Below are positions 20,234 to 27,871 of a stretch of DNA of 64,000 bases, in pieces; positions within the stretch are counted from its first letter, which is position 1; every line of letters starts with the position of its first letter. The position numbers were made by a program, and so were the translations under genes. This stretch comes from Gaiellasilicea sp963802765 (GTDB lineage: Bacteria; Actinomycetota; Thermoleophilia; Gaiellales; Gaiellaceae): positions 496,001 to 560,000 of the forward strand of contig CAWDJZ010000007.1 of the NCBI GenBank assembly GCA_963802765.1. Reading direction: 5' to 3'. Under the pieces are notes generated by a model that searched no databases, was not told where the DNA came from, and saw only the letters and a list, made by a program, of their open reading frames with translations.

Positions 20234-21818
20234 ATGAAAGCTGGGGGTCTTGCGCCGCGCGCTGCGGCGCTGCTGTTCGCGCTTGCCGCGGTCGTGCTCG
20301 CGACCGCGCCGAATGCCTGGGCCAAGGTGCGCGTGACGCCTGCGGACGCGACGTTCGCCGTCGGCGACGCCGCCGAGCTCGCCGGTCCCATCCTCGACGA
20401 GGGGGAGGCAGGGGACATCGGTGTGGGGACGTTCACGATCGAAGCGCCGCCGGGCTTCGAGTTCGACACAACACGCACCGTGCAGGCGCTGGTCGGCAAC
20501 TCGGGCGACTGCAACGACCGGACGGCGCTGCGAATCGGCGAGTTCCCGTCGACGGAAGCGACCATCTTCCCGCAGTCGACGCGGATCGAGCTCCAGATCT
20601 CGCGGCCGACGCGGGGGCGCTGCCTGGGCAGCATCCACTTCAGCGGGATCGTGGTGCGGGCGTTCGTCGAGGGCCAAGGCTCGCTCACACGTGGCGGGCA
20701 CGAGCGAGGTCTCAGGACTCAAGCCCGGCGCGCCGCTCGGCACGCTGGTCGCGACGCCGGCGGGTGCTCGCGCGTGGGCGTGGGGCTCGAACGTCTACGG
20801 CGAGCTCGGCCGCGGCTACTCCGGGTCGTCCGGTGTGGAGCCGGAGGCCGTCGCAGGTCTCCGCGATGTGACAGCTGTCGCCGCGGGCGACTACAACACG
20901 TTCGCGGTGCTCGCGGACGGCTCGGTCTGGGGCTGGGGGCTGAACTCGTCGCGTTCGCTGGGAGCGGCCACGACGGCGCACGAGGTGCACGAGCCGGTGC
21001 GGGCCGAGAGTGTCTCGGGTGCGATCGACGTTGCCGCTGGCTACGCCCACACGCTCGCGCTGCTCCCTGACGGGACGGTCTGGTCGTGGGGCGGCAACTG
21101 GGACGGCCAGCTCGGCGACGGTACGACCGAGAATGGATCGCCGAAGCCGGTTCCCGGCCTGACCGGCATCGTCGCCGTCGCGGCCGGCCGCGAGCACAGC
21201 CTCGCGCTCGACTCATTCGGGACGGTGTGGGTGTGGGGCGCCAACACGCATGGACAGCTGATGACAGGGACGTTCGTTCGCGAACTCGCGCCGGTCGCAG
21301 TGTTCAGCGGTGCGACTGCGATCGCGGCCGGCGACTACCACTCGCTCGTGTTGAAGGCTGACGGCACGGTCTGGGGCGGCGGCCTGAACGGGTTCGGCCA
21401 GCTCGGCACGGGGGCGCAAACGCCCGACCTTCCCTCGCCCGTGCAGGCGCAGGGGATCAACGGGGCGACGGCAATCGGCACCGGCGACCTGAGCAGCTTC
21501 GCCGTCACCGCCGACGGCCGGACGTGGGCGTTCGGCTACAACCAGCACGGACAGCTCGGGATCGGCGCGGTCGCGGAGGCGCAGCCGTCGCCGGCCGAGG
21601 TGCAGCTCAGCGGCGTGACGAGCGTCGCGGGCGGCGAGTACCACACGCTCTTCTTGTTGGCGGACGGCTCGGTGTGGGCGTCGGGCTCGAACTTCTACGG
21701 TGCGCTCGGTGTCGGGTACGACGTCTCGGATTCCACGCCGACGCCTGTGCGCTCACACATCCAGAACGTGATCGACGTCGCCGCGCAGGAGTCGCACAGC
21801 ACGGCAGCGACAGGCTAG
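20234..21818 (+). CDS. Secreted RCC1-repeat (seven-bladed propeller) protein
   Basis: The ATG at 20234 follows a GGGGGGAAAG purine run and opens a signal peptide (ALLFALAAVVLATAPNAWA). Residues about 30-155 form an N-terminal beta domain. After a frame change near 20700, seven RCC1-type repeats follow. Their signature lines are AWAWGSNVYGELGRG, VWGWGLNSSRSLGA, VWSWGGNWDGQLGDG, VWVWGANTHGQL, VWGGGLNGFGQLGTG, TWAFGYNQHGQLGIG and VWASGSNFYGALGVG. Seven repeats are enough for one closed propeller. Bacterial RCC1 proteins are usually surface or secreted binding proteins; the ligand is unknown. Confidence 0.85.
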
Positions 21819-21826
21819 GCACTGGT

Positions 21827-21858
21827 AGGCCGGGTCGTCCGTTGCGGCGGCCCGGCCT
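21827..21858 (+). terminator. Hairpin after the RCC1 gene
   Basis: The arms AGGCCGGG (21827-21834) and CCCGGCCT (21851-21858) are perfectly complementary, starting nine bases after the RCC1 stop. There is no T-run, so factor-independent termination is uncertain. Confidence 0.4.
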
Positions 21859-21940
21859 CGCCGATGGGACCAGCGAGCTGGCACGAGACTGACGCAGACC
21901 TGGCACAGACACGTCACAGGTTCTCCGCTTTGCTGTCTGC

Positions 21941-22290
21941 ATGCGCGGCGACGCGGTGGCGGAACTCGTGGGCGGGCTCGAGCTCGACTTCATGACGTCG
22001 GGCGTCTGCCTTCCGTGTCTCACCTTCGTCGCGTTCCCGCTCGATCGCGGCGACTTGCGGGCGGCGCGCCGGGAAGCAAGCGAGTTGGCACCGGTGATGT
22101 GGGAGGAGGGGCTGGAGCTCGCGACGATGCTCGCGCTCGAGAACGCGAAGCGCGACGGCGTTCCCCACGCACAGGACGCGCTCGACGACATCTCGCGCAA
22201 CGGAGCGCGAGTCGGTCGTCGCCGGCGCGATCCTCTGGCGGCTCGCCGAAGGGATGGTCGAGGACATCCGCCGGCGGCGGGCGGTGCGTC
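21941..22290 (+). CDS. Small hypothetical protein (C-terminus frameshifted)
   Basis: From ATG 21941 the frame encodes MRGDAVAELVGGLELDFMTS, then CLPCLTFVAFPLDRGDLRAA and LATMLALENAKRDGVPHAQD. After a frame change near 22210 it appears to continue as ESVVAGAILWRLAEGMVEDI. A CxxC-like pair (VCLPC) is present. I do not recognise the family. The end is provisional because it meets the convergent toxin gene at 22289. Confidence 0.5.
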
Positions 22291-22705
22291 AGAGCGATCC
22301 GAGCGGGGCGATCGCCCGCACAGGCTGGCCGGTCATCTCGGCAATGACCTCGAAGTGGCGGTCGTAGTGCAGCACCGGCAGCTCCGCGAGCTCGGCTGCG
22401 GCCGCGATGAGCAGGTCAGGTGCCGGAACGCGTCGGTGATGGAGCGGTCCCGTTGCGGCGAGCGACTGGAATACGTCCGTCGCACGTCGCCAGACACGCC
22501 CGCCGATCGATACGTCGCGCAGAGCCTCGAGGTCTCCTCGCATGGCCGCGAACGCGGCATGATCGCTGGCGCTCCGAAGGAGCTCCAGTCGAACCATCGC
22601 GCAGGTCGCGATCGAGCCGGCGACGAGACGCGCATCGAAGTCGGCCGCGACCGCAGGGTCTTTGACGCGGTTCGACCACGCGCTCGTGTCGGCGAGCTCG
22701 ATCAG
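22289..22705 (-). CDS. VapC-type PIN-domain toxin
   Basis: An uninterrupted PIN-domain protein of about 138 residues. The first catalytic Asp is in LADTSAWSNRV, the conserved Glu in MVRLELLRSA, and the later acidic residues in PAPDLLIAAAAE and LHYDRHFEVIA. It lies directly after a VapB antitoxin on the same strand. The only start that fits the usual overlap is a CTG at 22705 reading over the antitoxin stop (GGCGACTGATC). That would be a rare start codon, and an indel hiding an ATG/GTG is the alternative. RNase activity is inferred from the family. Confidence 0.75.
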   Translation of the reverse strand: MIELADTSAWSNRVKDPAVAADFDARLVAGSIATCAMVRLELLRSASDHAAFAAMRGDLEALRDVSIGGRVWRRATDVFQSLAATGPLHHRRVPAPDLLIAAAAELAELPVLHYDRHFEVIAEMTGQPVRAIAPLGSL

Positions 22706-22899
22706 TCGCCCCAGAACTCCTGGCGGGCCTCCTCGTCGATCTCCGAGAAGTCGTACTCGGTCAGCCGGCGCAGCTTCTCGCGCCGGACGACCTCCTCCAG
22801 CGCACGGTGAATCGTGTCGGTTGTGCCGTTCGAGCCGAGCACGGCGCGGGCCTCCGCAACGAGGTCGAGATCGAGGTTCATTGACGTGCGCTTGACCAT
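22702..22899 (-). CDS. VapB-type antitoxin
   Basis: A 65-residue antitoxin of the VapB family (PF09957 type). The segment KRTSMNLDLDLVAEARAVLG, then TTDTIHRALEEVV, is the dimerising DNA-binding part. The C-terminal EYDFSEIDEEARQEFWGD is acidic, as expected for toxin binding. I chose the ATG at 22899; the frame extends to 22935 but enters the repeat-containing promoter. The TGA overlaps the start region of the PIN toxin. Confidence 0.8.
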   Translation of the reverse strand: MVKRTSMNLDLDLVAEARAVLGSNGTTDTIHRALEEVVRREKLRRLTEYDFSEIDEEARQEFWGD

Positions 22900-22902
22900 C
22901 GC

Positions 22903-22933
22903 GCATACGCTATCCACATCGAACGGCATACGC
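22903..22933. promoter_or_regulatory. Direct repeats upstream of vapB
   Basis: Two identical GCATACGC boxes at 22903-22910 and 22926-22933 are spaced 23 bp apart, about two helical turns. They lie immediately upstream of the minus-strand antitoxin. They may be antitoxin binding sites; this is inference from position and repetition. Confidence 0.35.
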
Positions 22934-22959
22934 AACTGTCCTAATCGGGCATATCGTGG

Positions 22960-22972
22960 TATCGAATTGATA
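22960..22972. promoter_or_regulatory. Short palindrome before the second antitoxin
   Basis: TATCGAATTGATA has complementary TATC/GATA arms and lies 10 bases before the ATG of the plus-strand antitoxin. It overlaps where the -10 region should be. An operator role is inferred. Confidence 0.35.
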
Positions 22973-22982
22973 ACATCGGACC

Positions 22983-23225
22983 ATGCCTGCCGTTCACATC
23001 CGAGATGTCGATGGAGCCGTTCTCGCGGCGCTTCGTGAGCTCGCGCTAGAGAACAACCGGTCGCTCAACGCCGAGCTGGTCGCGACCCTCAAGGAGCGCG
23101 CTGCCCGGCATCGCCAGAAGGGCGAGATCACCAAGCGGCTCGCGGAGATCGCGGCTCGAGTCAATCTGCCGCCGGACGCTCCGAAGCCGGAGGATCTCAT
23201 TCGCGCCGATCGTGACAGCCGCTAG
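22983..23225 (+). CDS. FitA-type ribbon-helix-helix antitoxin
   Basis: An 80-residue antitoxin opening MPAVHIRDVDGAVLAALREL and then NNRSLNAELVATL, the strand-helix-helix DNA-binding fold. A C-terminal tail (LPPDAPKPEDLIRADRDSR) should bind the toxin. The ATG at 22983 is the first in frame. The stop lies 14 bases inside the PIN toxin gene, so translation is coupled. The gene is divergent from the VapBC pair at 22289-22899. Confidence 0.85.
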   Translation: MPAVHIRDVDGAVLAALRELALENNRSLNAELVATLKERAARHRQKGEITKRLAEIAARVNLPPDAPKPEDLIRADRDSR

Positions 23226-23619
23226 CGCCGTCGTTCTCGACGCGAGCGTGCTCGTCCGGGCCGTCACCGAGCCCCATGGGCCCGCGGCCGAGTGGATCGC
23301 TCGTATCCGCACTGGTGACGTCGAAGGGCACACTGCCGAGCTGGCGTTCACCGAGGCGGCGAATGCGTTGCTCGGCTACATCCGCTCAAGTTCGCTGGAG
23401 CCGGTCGATGCGGTGGCGATGCTCGAAGTGCTGCTCATGCTTCCGCTGCGACGTCACGGCGCGGAGCTTGCGACGGCCGCGCTTAGCACCGCGGTGGAGC
23501 GCGGGCTCTCGGCCTACGACGGAACCTACGCTGCGCTCGCCGATTCGCTCAACGCGCCGCTCGTCACAGCTGATCGCCGGCTCGCGGCGGCGTTCGCGCG
23601 CTCCGAGCTGCTCGACTGA
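23212..23619 (+). CDS. VapC-type PIN-domain toxin
   Basis: An intact 135-residue PIN-domain protein. Metal-binding positions are seen in AVVLDASVLVRAV (first Asp), AELAFTEAANALLG (Glu) and LSAYDGTYAALAD (Asp), with LVTADRRLA at the end. It starts with GTG at 23212 overlapping its antitoxin. Length and motif spacing match VapC ribonucleases. The RNA target is unknown. Unlike the toxin at 12087, this one has no frame damage, so it should be active. Confidence 0.85.
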   Translation: MTAASAVVLDASVLVRAVTEPHGPAAEWIARIRTGDVEGHTAELAFTEAANALLGYIRSSSLEPVDAVAMLEVLLMLPLRRHGAELATAALSTAVERGLSAYDGTYAALADSLNAPLVTADRRLAAAFARSELLD

Positions 23620-23647
23620 CGGCGTCCGTCCGGCGTATGGTCGGAGA

Positions 23648-23953
23648 GTGGAGTGGAACTGGCTGAAGCGGTATCGGGCATGGCGGGCCAGTCGGAAGGA
23701 GTTCCTCGCGCCGGAGAACTGGCTCGAGCCGGAGCTCAGGGACGACAGGACGCCGGTTCTTCCTACGGAGCTGACGTCGCTTCCCGGCAAGAGCTGGGGA
23801 CCTCTGACGATCCCGAGCAGCGTGACGAAGTTGCGGGGCGGAATCGGCCGCCCGGAGATGCGACCCGGTAGAAGCCCTCGTCTCCTGAGAGCGGTACTCG
23901 ACCCGGCTTCGATCCTGATTCCAAGAGCTCGTCGATGGCTGAGCGCGTGCTGA
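23648..23953 (+). CDS. Small hypothetical ORF
   Basis: A GTG at 23648 opens 101 codons reading EWNWLKRYRAWRASRKEFLA, then ENWLEPELRDDRTPVLPTEL. The first two thirds look protein-like; the last 30 residues overlap the start of the epimerase gene and are less convincing. There is no recognisable family and no strong Shine-Dalgarno site. It could be spurious or a C-terminally frameshifted small protein. Confidence 0.35.
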   Translation: MEWNWLKRYRAWRASRKEFLAPENWLEPELRDDRTPVLPTELTSLPGKSWGPLTIPSSVTKLRGGIGRPEMRPGRSPRLLRAVLDPASILIPRARRWLSAC

Positions 23954-24906
23954 TCACCGGCGCGCTCGGGTGCGTCGGGGCGTGGGCGGTGAAGGCGGTG
24001 CTCGACGACGGCGACGAGCCCGTCGGCTACGACCTCGGGGACGCGATGCACCGCCTGGAGCTCGTCCTCTCGCCCGCGGAGCTGGAGCGCGTGACGCTCG
24101 TGCGGGGCGACGTCACCGACCTCGACGCGCTCGGGCGCACGCTCGACGAGCACGCGATCACGCGCGTCGTCCATCTCGCTGCGCTGCAGGTTCCCTTCTG
24201 CCGCGCCGACCCGGTGCTCGGGGCGCGCGTCAACGTTGTCGGCACGGTCAACGTCTTCGAAGCCGTGAAGCAGCGCCTCGACCGCATTCCCGGGGTCGCG
24301 TATGCGAGCTCGGCTGCCGTCTACGGCCCGAGCGACCCGTCGCCGGCGCCGGAGAGCGGCGGCGCAGCGCCCGCGACGCTCTACGGCGTCTACAAGCTCG
24401 CGAACGAGGGCACGGCGCGCCTCTACTGGGACGACTGGGGCGTGCCCTCGATCGGGATCAGGCCCTACACCGTCTACGGACCGGGCCGCGACCAGGGGCT
24501 GACCTCCGGCCCGACACTGGCGATGGCTGCCGCCGCGCGGGGCGAAGGCTTCGAGATCGGCTACGGCGGCGTCGCCCAGTACGACTACGCACCGGCCGTC
24601 GGGACGCGCCTTCGTCCGCGCCGCCGCCGCGGCCTCCGAAGGCGCGGTCGTGGCGAACTTCCCCGGTGTCAGCGCCTCGATGGCCGAGGTCGTCGCTGCG
24701 ATCGAGGCCGCGGCTCCCGAGGTCGGCCGGCCGGATCACCTGGGAGGAGACGCTCGCTTCCGTTCCCGGCCGAGCTCGAGGCGCGGGCGTTCGAGCAGGT
24801 CGTCGGGCCGCTGCCGCAGGTCTCCCTCGCGGAAGGCGTCAGCGCGACGATCGAGCGCTTTCGCCGCTCGGCTGCTGAAACGCCCGTGCGGAGAAAGTCG
24901 CGGTGA
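23935..24906 (+). CDS. NAD-dependent epimerase/dehydratase, extended SDR (two frameshifts)
   Basis: An extended short-chain dehydrogenase of about 324 residues acting on a nucleotide sugar or similar substrate. The NAD-binding GxxGxxG is at residues 9-15 (ITGALGCVGAW). The catalytic YxxxK is Tyr150-Lys154 (YGVYK), and RPYTVYGPGRDQGLT is the usual substrate-loop segment. Frames change near 24600 and 24740 and then return, so the C-terminus (VSLAEGVSATIERFRR) is in the original frame. The segment between reads ANFPGVSASMAEVVAAIEAA. The substrate is not determined. Confidence 0.8.
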   Translation: MAERVLITGALGCVGAWAVKAVLDDGDEPVGYDLGDAMHRLELVLSPAELERVTLVRGDVTDLDALGRTLDEHAITRVVHLAALQVPFCRADPVLGARVNVVGTVNVFEAVKQRLDRIPGVAYASSAAVYGPSDPSPAPESGGAAPATLYGVYKLANEGTARLYWDDWGVPSIGIRPYTVYGPGRDQGLTSGPTLAMAAAARGEGFEIGYGGVAQYDYAPAVGTRLRPRRRRGLRRRGRGELPRCQRLDGRGRRCDRGRGSRGRPAGSPGRRRSLPFPAELEARAFEQVVGPLPQVSLAEGVSATIERFRRSAAETPVRRKSR

Positions 24907-25022
24907 TTTCTCCGGCATTTGCAGGCTGAATCCAAGTGGGTCGCCGCGTACCTGGGCCGACGAGTGGTCTCGTCAAGACTCAGGCACGCGGCGATCGAGT
25001 AGCGGTCTGGCGCCGTTGGGAC

Positions 25023-25220
25023 TTATGCGCGGGTGCCCTGATGCCCTGCGTGCCGGCGACCCCGCACCAGCAGTCCGAACGTGGTCTGCAGAGCCAGCAG
25101 TCGTCTGCGTCGCTGCCGCCGACCGAGCACCTGCTCGGCAAGGCGCTCAGCCTCGGCTTGGCGCCGGAGTCGCTGTCCGCGATCATGGGCCTGCTGGCGG
25201 AATTCCTCGAAGTGCAGCAT
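25023..25220 (-). CDS. Small Arg-rich hypothetical protein
   Basis: A 65-residue, strongly basic protein (MLHFEEFRQQAHDRGQRLRR, then RRQRRRRLLALQTTFGLLV). It follows an excellent AGGAGG seven bases before the ATG at 25220. The pattern, an amphipathic arginine-rich helix then a hydrophobic segment, resembles small actinobacterial proteins of unknown function. A longer overlapping frame on the same strand (24980-25342) exists but lacks coding character. Function unknown. Confidence 0.5.
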   Translation of the reverse strand: MLHFEEFRQQAHDRGQRLRRQAEAERLAEQVLGRRQRRRRLLALQTTFGLLVRGRRHAGHQGTRA

Positions 25221-25409
25221 GGTGTTTCCTCCTCTCCGGTGCGACTGTGATGTTCGAGCTGTCCTGAGTACGCGAGTGCAATCGGCTCATTGCTCACGGT
25301 GAGGCTTCCTTTCCTCGTTGAATTGCAGGAACGACAACGCAATGCCCTGCGGCTTTCGAATAGCGCAGCCCACAGCGTGGGCGGGCACGCATTTACTGCT
25401 TGATTTTTC

Positions 25410-25435
25410 GCTGAGTAGGCCGACGGCCTCTCAGC
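25410..25435 (-). other. Stem-loop between the 17-codon ORF and the small gene
   Basis: The arms GCTGAG (25410-25415) and CTCAGC (25430-25435) enclose an inner GGCCG/CGGCC pairing. Together they form a long near-continuous stem. On the minus strand the following bases are GAAAAATC rather than a T-run. This could be an attenuator or an mRNA-stabilising hairpin rather than a classical terminator. Confidence 0.45.
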
Positions 25436-25462
25436 AATGCAAGGGCTTGCGGGGCCGGCAGT

Positions 25463-25516
25463 CTACGCCGAGAAGGCGAGAGGCCAGCTGACGCTAGTGA
25501 TGTCTGCGTATCCCAT
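25463..25516 (-). CDS. Putative 17-residue peptide ORF
   Basis: A near-consensus AAGGAGG lies six bases before an ATG (first base 25516), which opens a 17-codon frame reading MGYADITSVSWPLAFSA and ending in TAG. A promoter-like sequence lies about 50-80 bases upstream, and a hairpin starts about 28 bases downstream. This could be a leader peptide, a tiny secreted or modified peptide, or chance. No residue is repeated as in classical attenuation leaders. Support comes only from signal placement. Confidence 0.35.
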   Translation of the reverse strand: MGYADITSVSWPLAFSA

Positions 25517-25566
25517 ACTGACCTCCTTCCCGCTGGTGCCGAGCGAAGTGCTCAGCTACGAGCCGA

Positions 25567-25597
25567 ATAGTGTGCCGGTTAGCCGCGCCGCTGTCAA
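25567..25597 (-). promoter_or_regulatory. Sigma-70-like promoter (minus strand)
   Basis: On the minus strand a perfect -35 box TTGACA (25597-25592) is followed after 17-19 bases by CACACTATT, the best -10 candidate (25574-25566). Downstream are the 17-codon ORF and the small basic gene. The exact -10 is ambiguous. Confidence 0.45.
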
Positions 25598-25636
25598 GGA
25601 TTTTCTCGAAATGCGACCCGCAAATCGAGGAAGACG

Positions 25637-26545
25637 TTACAGATCCGCCGTCGCCGTACCGGGTTGGACGAGATCGGCGCGCACGTCCTCGAGGCGCGGC
25701 AGCGTCTCCCAGTCGCCGGTCCCGGCGAGCGCACCCGCGGCGATCACGTTGCCGGCTCGCGCGCACTCGGCCGGGCTCCACCCCTGGAGCAGGCCGTAGA
25801 CGAAGCCGGCGGCGAACGCGTCGCCCGCGCCGACCTCGTCGACCACCGACGCCGTTCTCGGCGGCGGCACCTCGACGCCGTCGACGATCGCGCCGCGGGC
25901 GCCGACCCGGATCACCGACGGGACCGGGATCTCGCCGTCGGGCCAGAGAAGCGAGGCCTCGCCCTCGCCGCAGAGGTACCAGTCGACGTGCTCGAGCACG
26001 GCTCGCTGCCGCGCGGCCGCCGCCTCGGGCGTGTCCGGGAGCGCGGGGCGGAAGTTCGGGTCGAAGACGACCGTCGCGCCTCGCTCCTTCGCCCGCCGCG
26101 CCACGTCGAGGACGAGCTCGCGGGCAGTCTCCGAGATCGCCATCGTGATCCCGGTCAGGTGCACGACCTGCACGCCGTCGAGCGCCTCGTCCGGCACGTC
26201 GCCGACTCGCAGCCGGGAGGCAGCCGAGCCGGCCCGGCGGTAGGTGACCTTCGTCCCTCCGTCCGCGCGCCACTTGCAGAAGAGGCCCGTGGGCGCGTCG
26301 TCGCGCTGCACCCAGCGTGTGTCGACGCCCTCGCCCGCGAGACGGCCGCGAGGATCAGGTCGCCGAACGGATCGCGGCCGAGCCTCGAGACCCACGCCAC
26401 GTCGACGCCGAGCCGGGCGAGCGCGATCGCGAAGTTCGACTCGGCGCCTGCGAACCGCAGCGTCAGCGGCATCCCGAGGCGCAGCTCGCCGTCCTCCAGC
26501 GGGTCGAGCAGCGCCATCGACTCGCCGACGCGTGAGGACCTTCAC
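25637..26545 (-). CDS. PfkB-family sugar kinase, probably 2-keto-3-deoxygluconate kinase-like (frameshifted)
   Basis: A ribokinase-fold kinase of about 303 residues. The N-terminal segment MALLDPLEDGELRLGMPLTL, then RFAGAESNFAIALARLGVDV, is typical of KDG kinases. The C-terminal catalytic region DEVGAGDAFAAGFVYGLL holds the base Asp and the anion hole. It starts with GTG at 26545 overlapping the stop of the ABC ATPase gene, so both are one transcript. Frame changes occur at about 26530 and 26340. With the KDPG aldolase at 37133 it would complete the lower Entner-Doudoroff route: KDG to KDPG to pyruvate plus glyceraldehyde-3-phosphate. Fructokinase-type activity is the alternative. Confidence 0.75.
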   Translation of the reverse strand: MKVLTRRRVDGAARPAGGRRAAPRDAADAAVRRRRVELRDRARPARRRRGVGLEARPRSVRRPDPRGRLAGEGVDTRWVQRDDAPTGLFCKWRADGGTKVTYRRAGSAASRLRVGDVPDEALDGVQVVHLTGITMAISETARELVLDVARRAKERGATVVFDPNFRPALPDTPEAAAARQRAVLEHVDWYLCGEGEASLLWPDGEIPVPSVIRVGARGAIVDGVEVPPPRTASVVDEVGAGDAFAAGFVYGLLQGWSPAECARAGNVIAAGALAGTGDWETLPRLEDVRADLVQPGTATADL

Positions 26546-27763
26546 GCCAGGTCGTAGATCGCGATCCCGTTGTCGAGGTCGAAGAAGTGGAGCCGCCGCG
26601 TGTCGATCGCCGACCTCGATCGGCTCGTCGACAGCGGGCCGGCGTTCCGTCTCGAGCCGCGCGATCAGCACCGTGCGCCGCTCCAGCGCCTCCGACTCCA
26701 GCCGCTGGAGCGCGGCGGCGTCGACGTCGCCCGCGACCTCGCGCACCTCCTCGGTGAGCACCGGCTCGGCCGCCACCTCGAGGTGGACGAGGAACTCGGA
26801 GCCGAGCGCCTCCGTCGCACGCACCGTGCCGCGCAGCTGCGACCGGCCGTCGCCGTTCGACTCACGCAGGTGCTCCGGCCGGATCCCGAGGCCGACCGTG
26901 CGCCCGACGTACGCGCGCAGGCCGGGTCGCTCCGCGACCATCTCGGCAGGGACGGCGATCTCCTGCTCGCCGACCCGAACGGCGAGAGCGCCTCCGTTCT
27001 CCGCGAGCTGCGCCTCCACGAGGTTCATCGGCGGGCTGCCGATGAAGCTCGCGACGAAGAGGTTCGCGGGCCGGTCGAACACCGCCTGCGGGTCGCCGGT
27101 CTGCTGGAGCACGCCGCCGCGGATCACGGCGACGCGGTCGCCCATCGTCATGGCCTCGACCTGGTCGTGCGTGACGTAGATCGTCGTCACGCCCAGCTCG
27201 CGCTGCACGCGGGCGACCTCCGCGCGCATCTGCACGCGCAGGCGCGCGTCGAGGTTCGACAGCGGCTCGTCCATCAGGAAGACCCGCGGCTCGCGCACGA
27301 TCGCGCGCCCCATCGCGACGCGCTGCCGCTGGCCGCCGGAGAGCTGGCGGGGCTTGCGCCCGAGCAGCTCGTAGAGGCCGAGCGCGCGGCTCGCGTTCTC
27401 GACGCGACGCTTGATCTCCTTCTTCGGCGCGCGCCGCGCGCGCAGGCCGAAGGCGATGTTCTCGAACACCGTCATGTGCGGATAGAGGGCGTAGTTCTGG
27501 AACACCATCGCGACGTCGCGGCGGCGCGAGTCGAGGTCGTTGACGGTCTCGTCTCCGATCGCGATCTCGCCGGCGGTGATCTCCTCGAGGCCGGCGACCA
27601 TCCGCAGGGCCGTCGTCTTGCCGCAGCCGGAGGGGCCGACGAGCACCATGAACTCCCCCGCCGCGACGTCGAGCGAGAAGTCGTCGAGGGCGGTGACGCT
27701 GTCGTAAACCTTCGTCACCCGGTCGAAGGTGACGGACGCGGTGCCGGCGTGCGAAGGGCTCAC
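26542..27763 (-). CDS. ABC sugar transporter ATP-binding protein (MsmK/UgpC type)
   Basis: A MalK-like ATPase of about 400 residues. It has Walker A GPSGCGKTTA, signature LSGGQRQRVAMGRAIVREP, Walker B VFLMDEPLSNLDARL, the H-loop TIYVTHDQVEAMTMGDR, and C-terminal TOBE-type domains (VGLGIRPEHL). The frame opens at an ATG at 27796, but that codon lies inside the operator palindrome. In-frame GTGs at 27781 and 27763 are likelier starts, and I used 27763. A frame change near 26620 precedes the end FFDLDNGIAIYDLA, whose TGA overlaps the kinase start. It should energise the two permeases encoded from 29307. Such ATPases often serve several importers. Confidence 0.85.
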
Positions 27764-27790
27764 GAGAGGAGGAGTATGCACCCGCGAAGT

Positions 27791-27816
27791 TGTCATTACA
27801 ACATACTTGCATTACA
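27791..27816. promoter_or_regulatory. GntR-type operator, copy A
   Basis: A 26-bp element that matches the element at 37082-37107 in 23 of 26 positions and in the same orientation, including the uninterrupted core ACAACATRCTTGCATTACA. It lies between the divergent ABC ATPase and solute-binding-protein genes, overlapping the furthest upstream possible ATG of the former. The outer arms pair imperfectly here (TGTCATT/CATTACA). Binding by the GntR protein encoded at 36242-37069 is inferred. Confidence 0.7.
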
Positions 27817-27871
27817 TCGTCCGGCCATGGTACGTTCGCCTCGCTTTCGGCCTCGTTGAAGGGAGCAGGGG

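Larger units (their letters stand above)
25221..25636. other. Intergenic region with a promoter, a 17-codon ORF and a hairpin (minus strand)
   Basis: This 416-base stretch has no ordinary gene and is less GC-rich than its flanks. Read on the minus strand it contains, in order, a TTGACA promoter-like box, a 17-codon ORF with a strong Shine-Dalgarno site, a perfect hairpin, and a further purine-rich site (AGGAAAGG, about 25310-25320) before the 65-residue gene. The separate elements are listed individually. Confidence 0.5.

Noticed and set aside
24980..25342. A 120-codon Cys/Ser/Arg-rich minus-strand frame
   Set aside because: It overlaps the better supported 65-residue gene in another frame. 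Its composition is typical of non-coding GC-rich frames.
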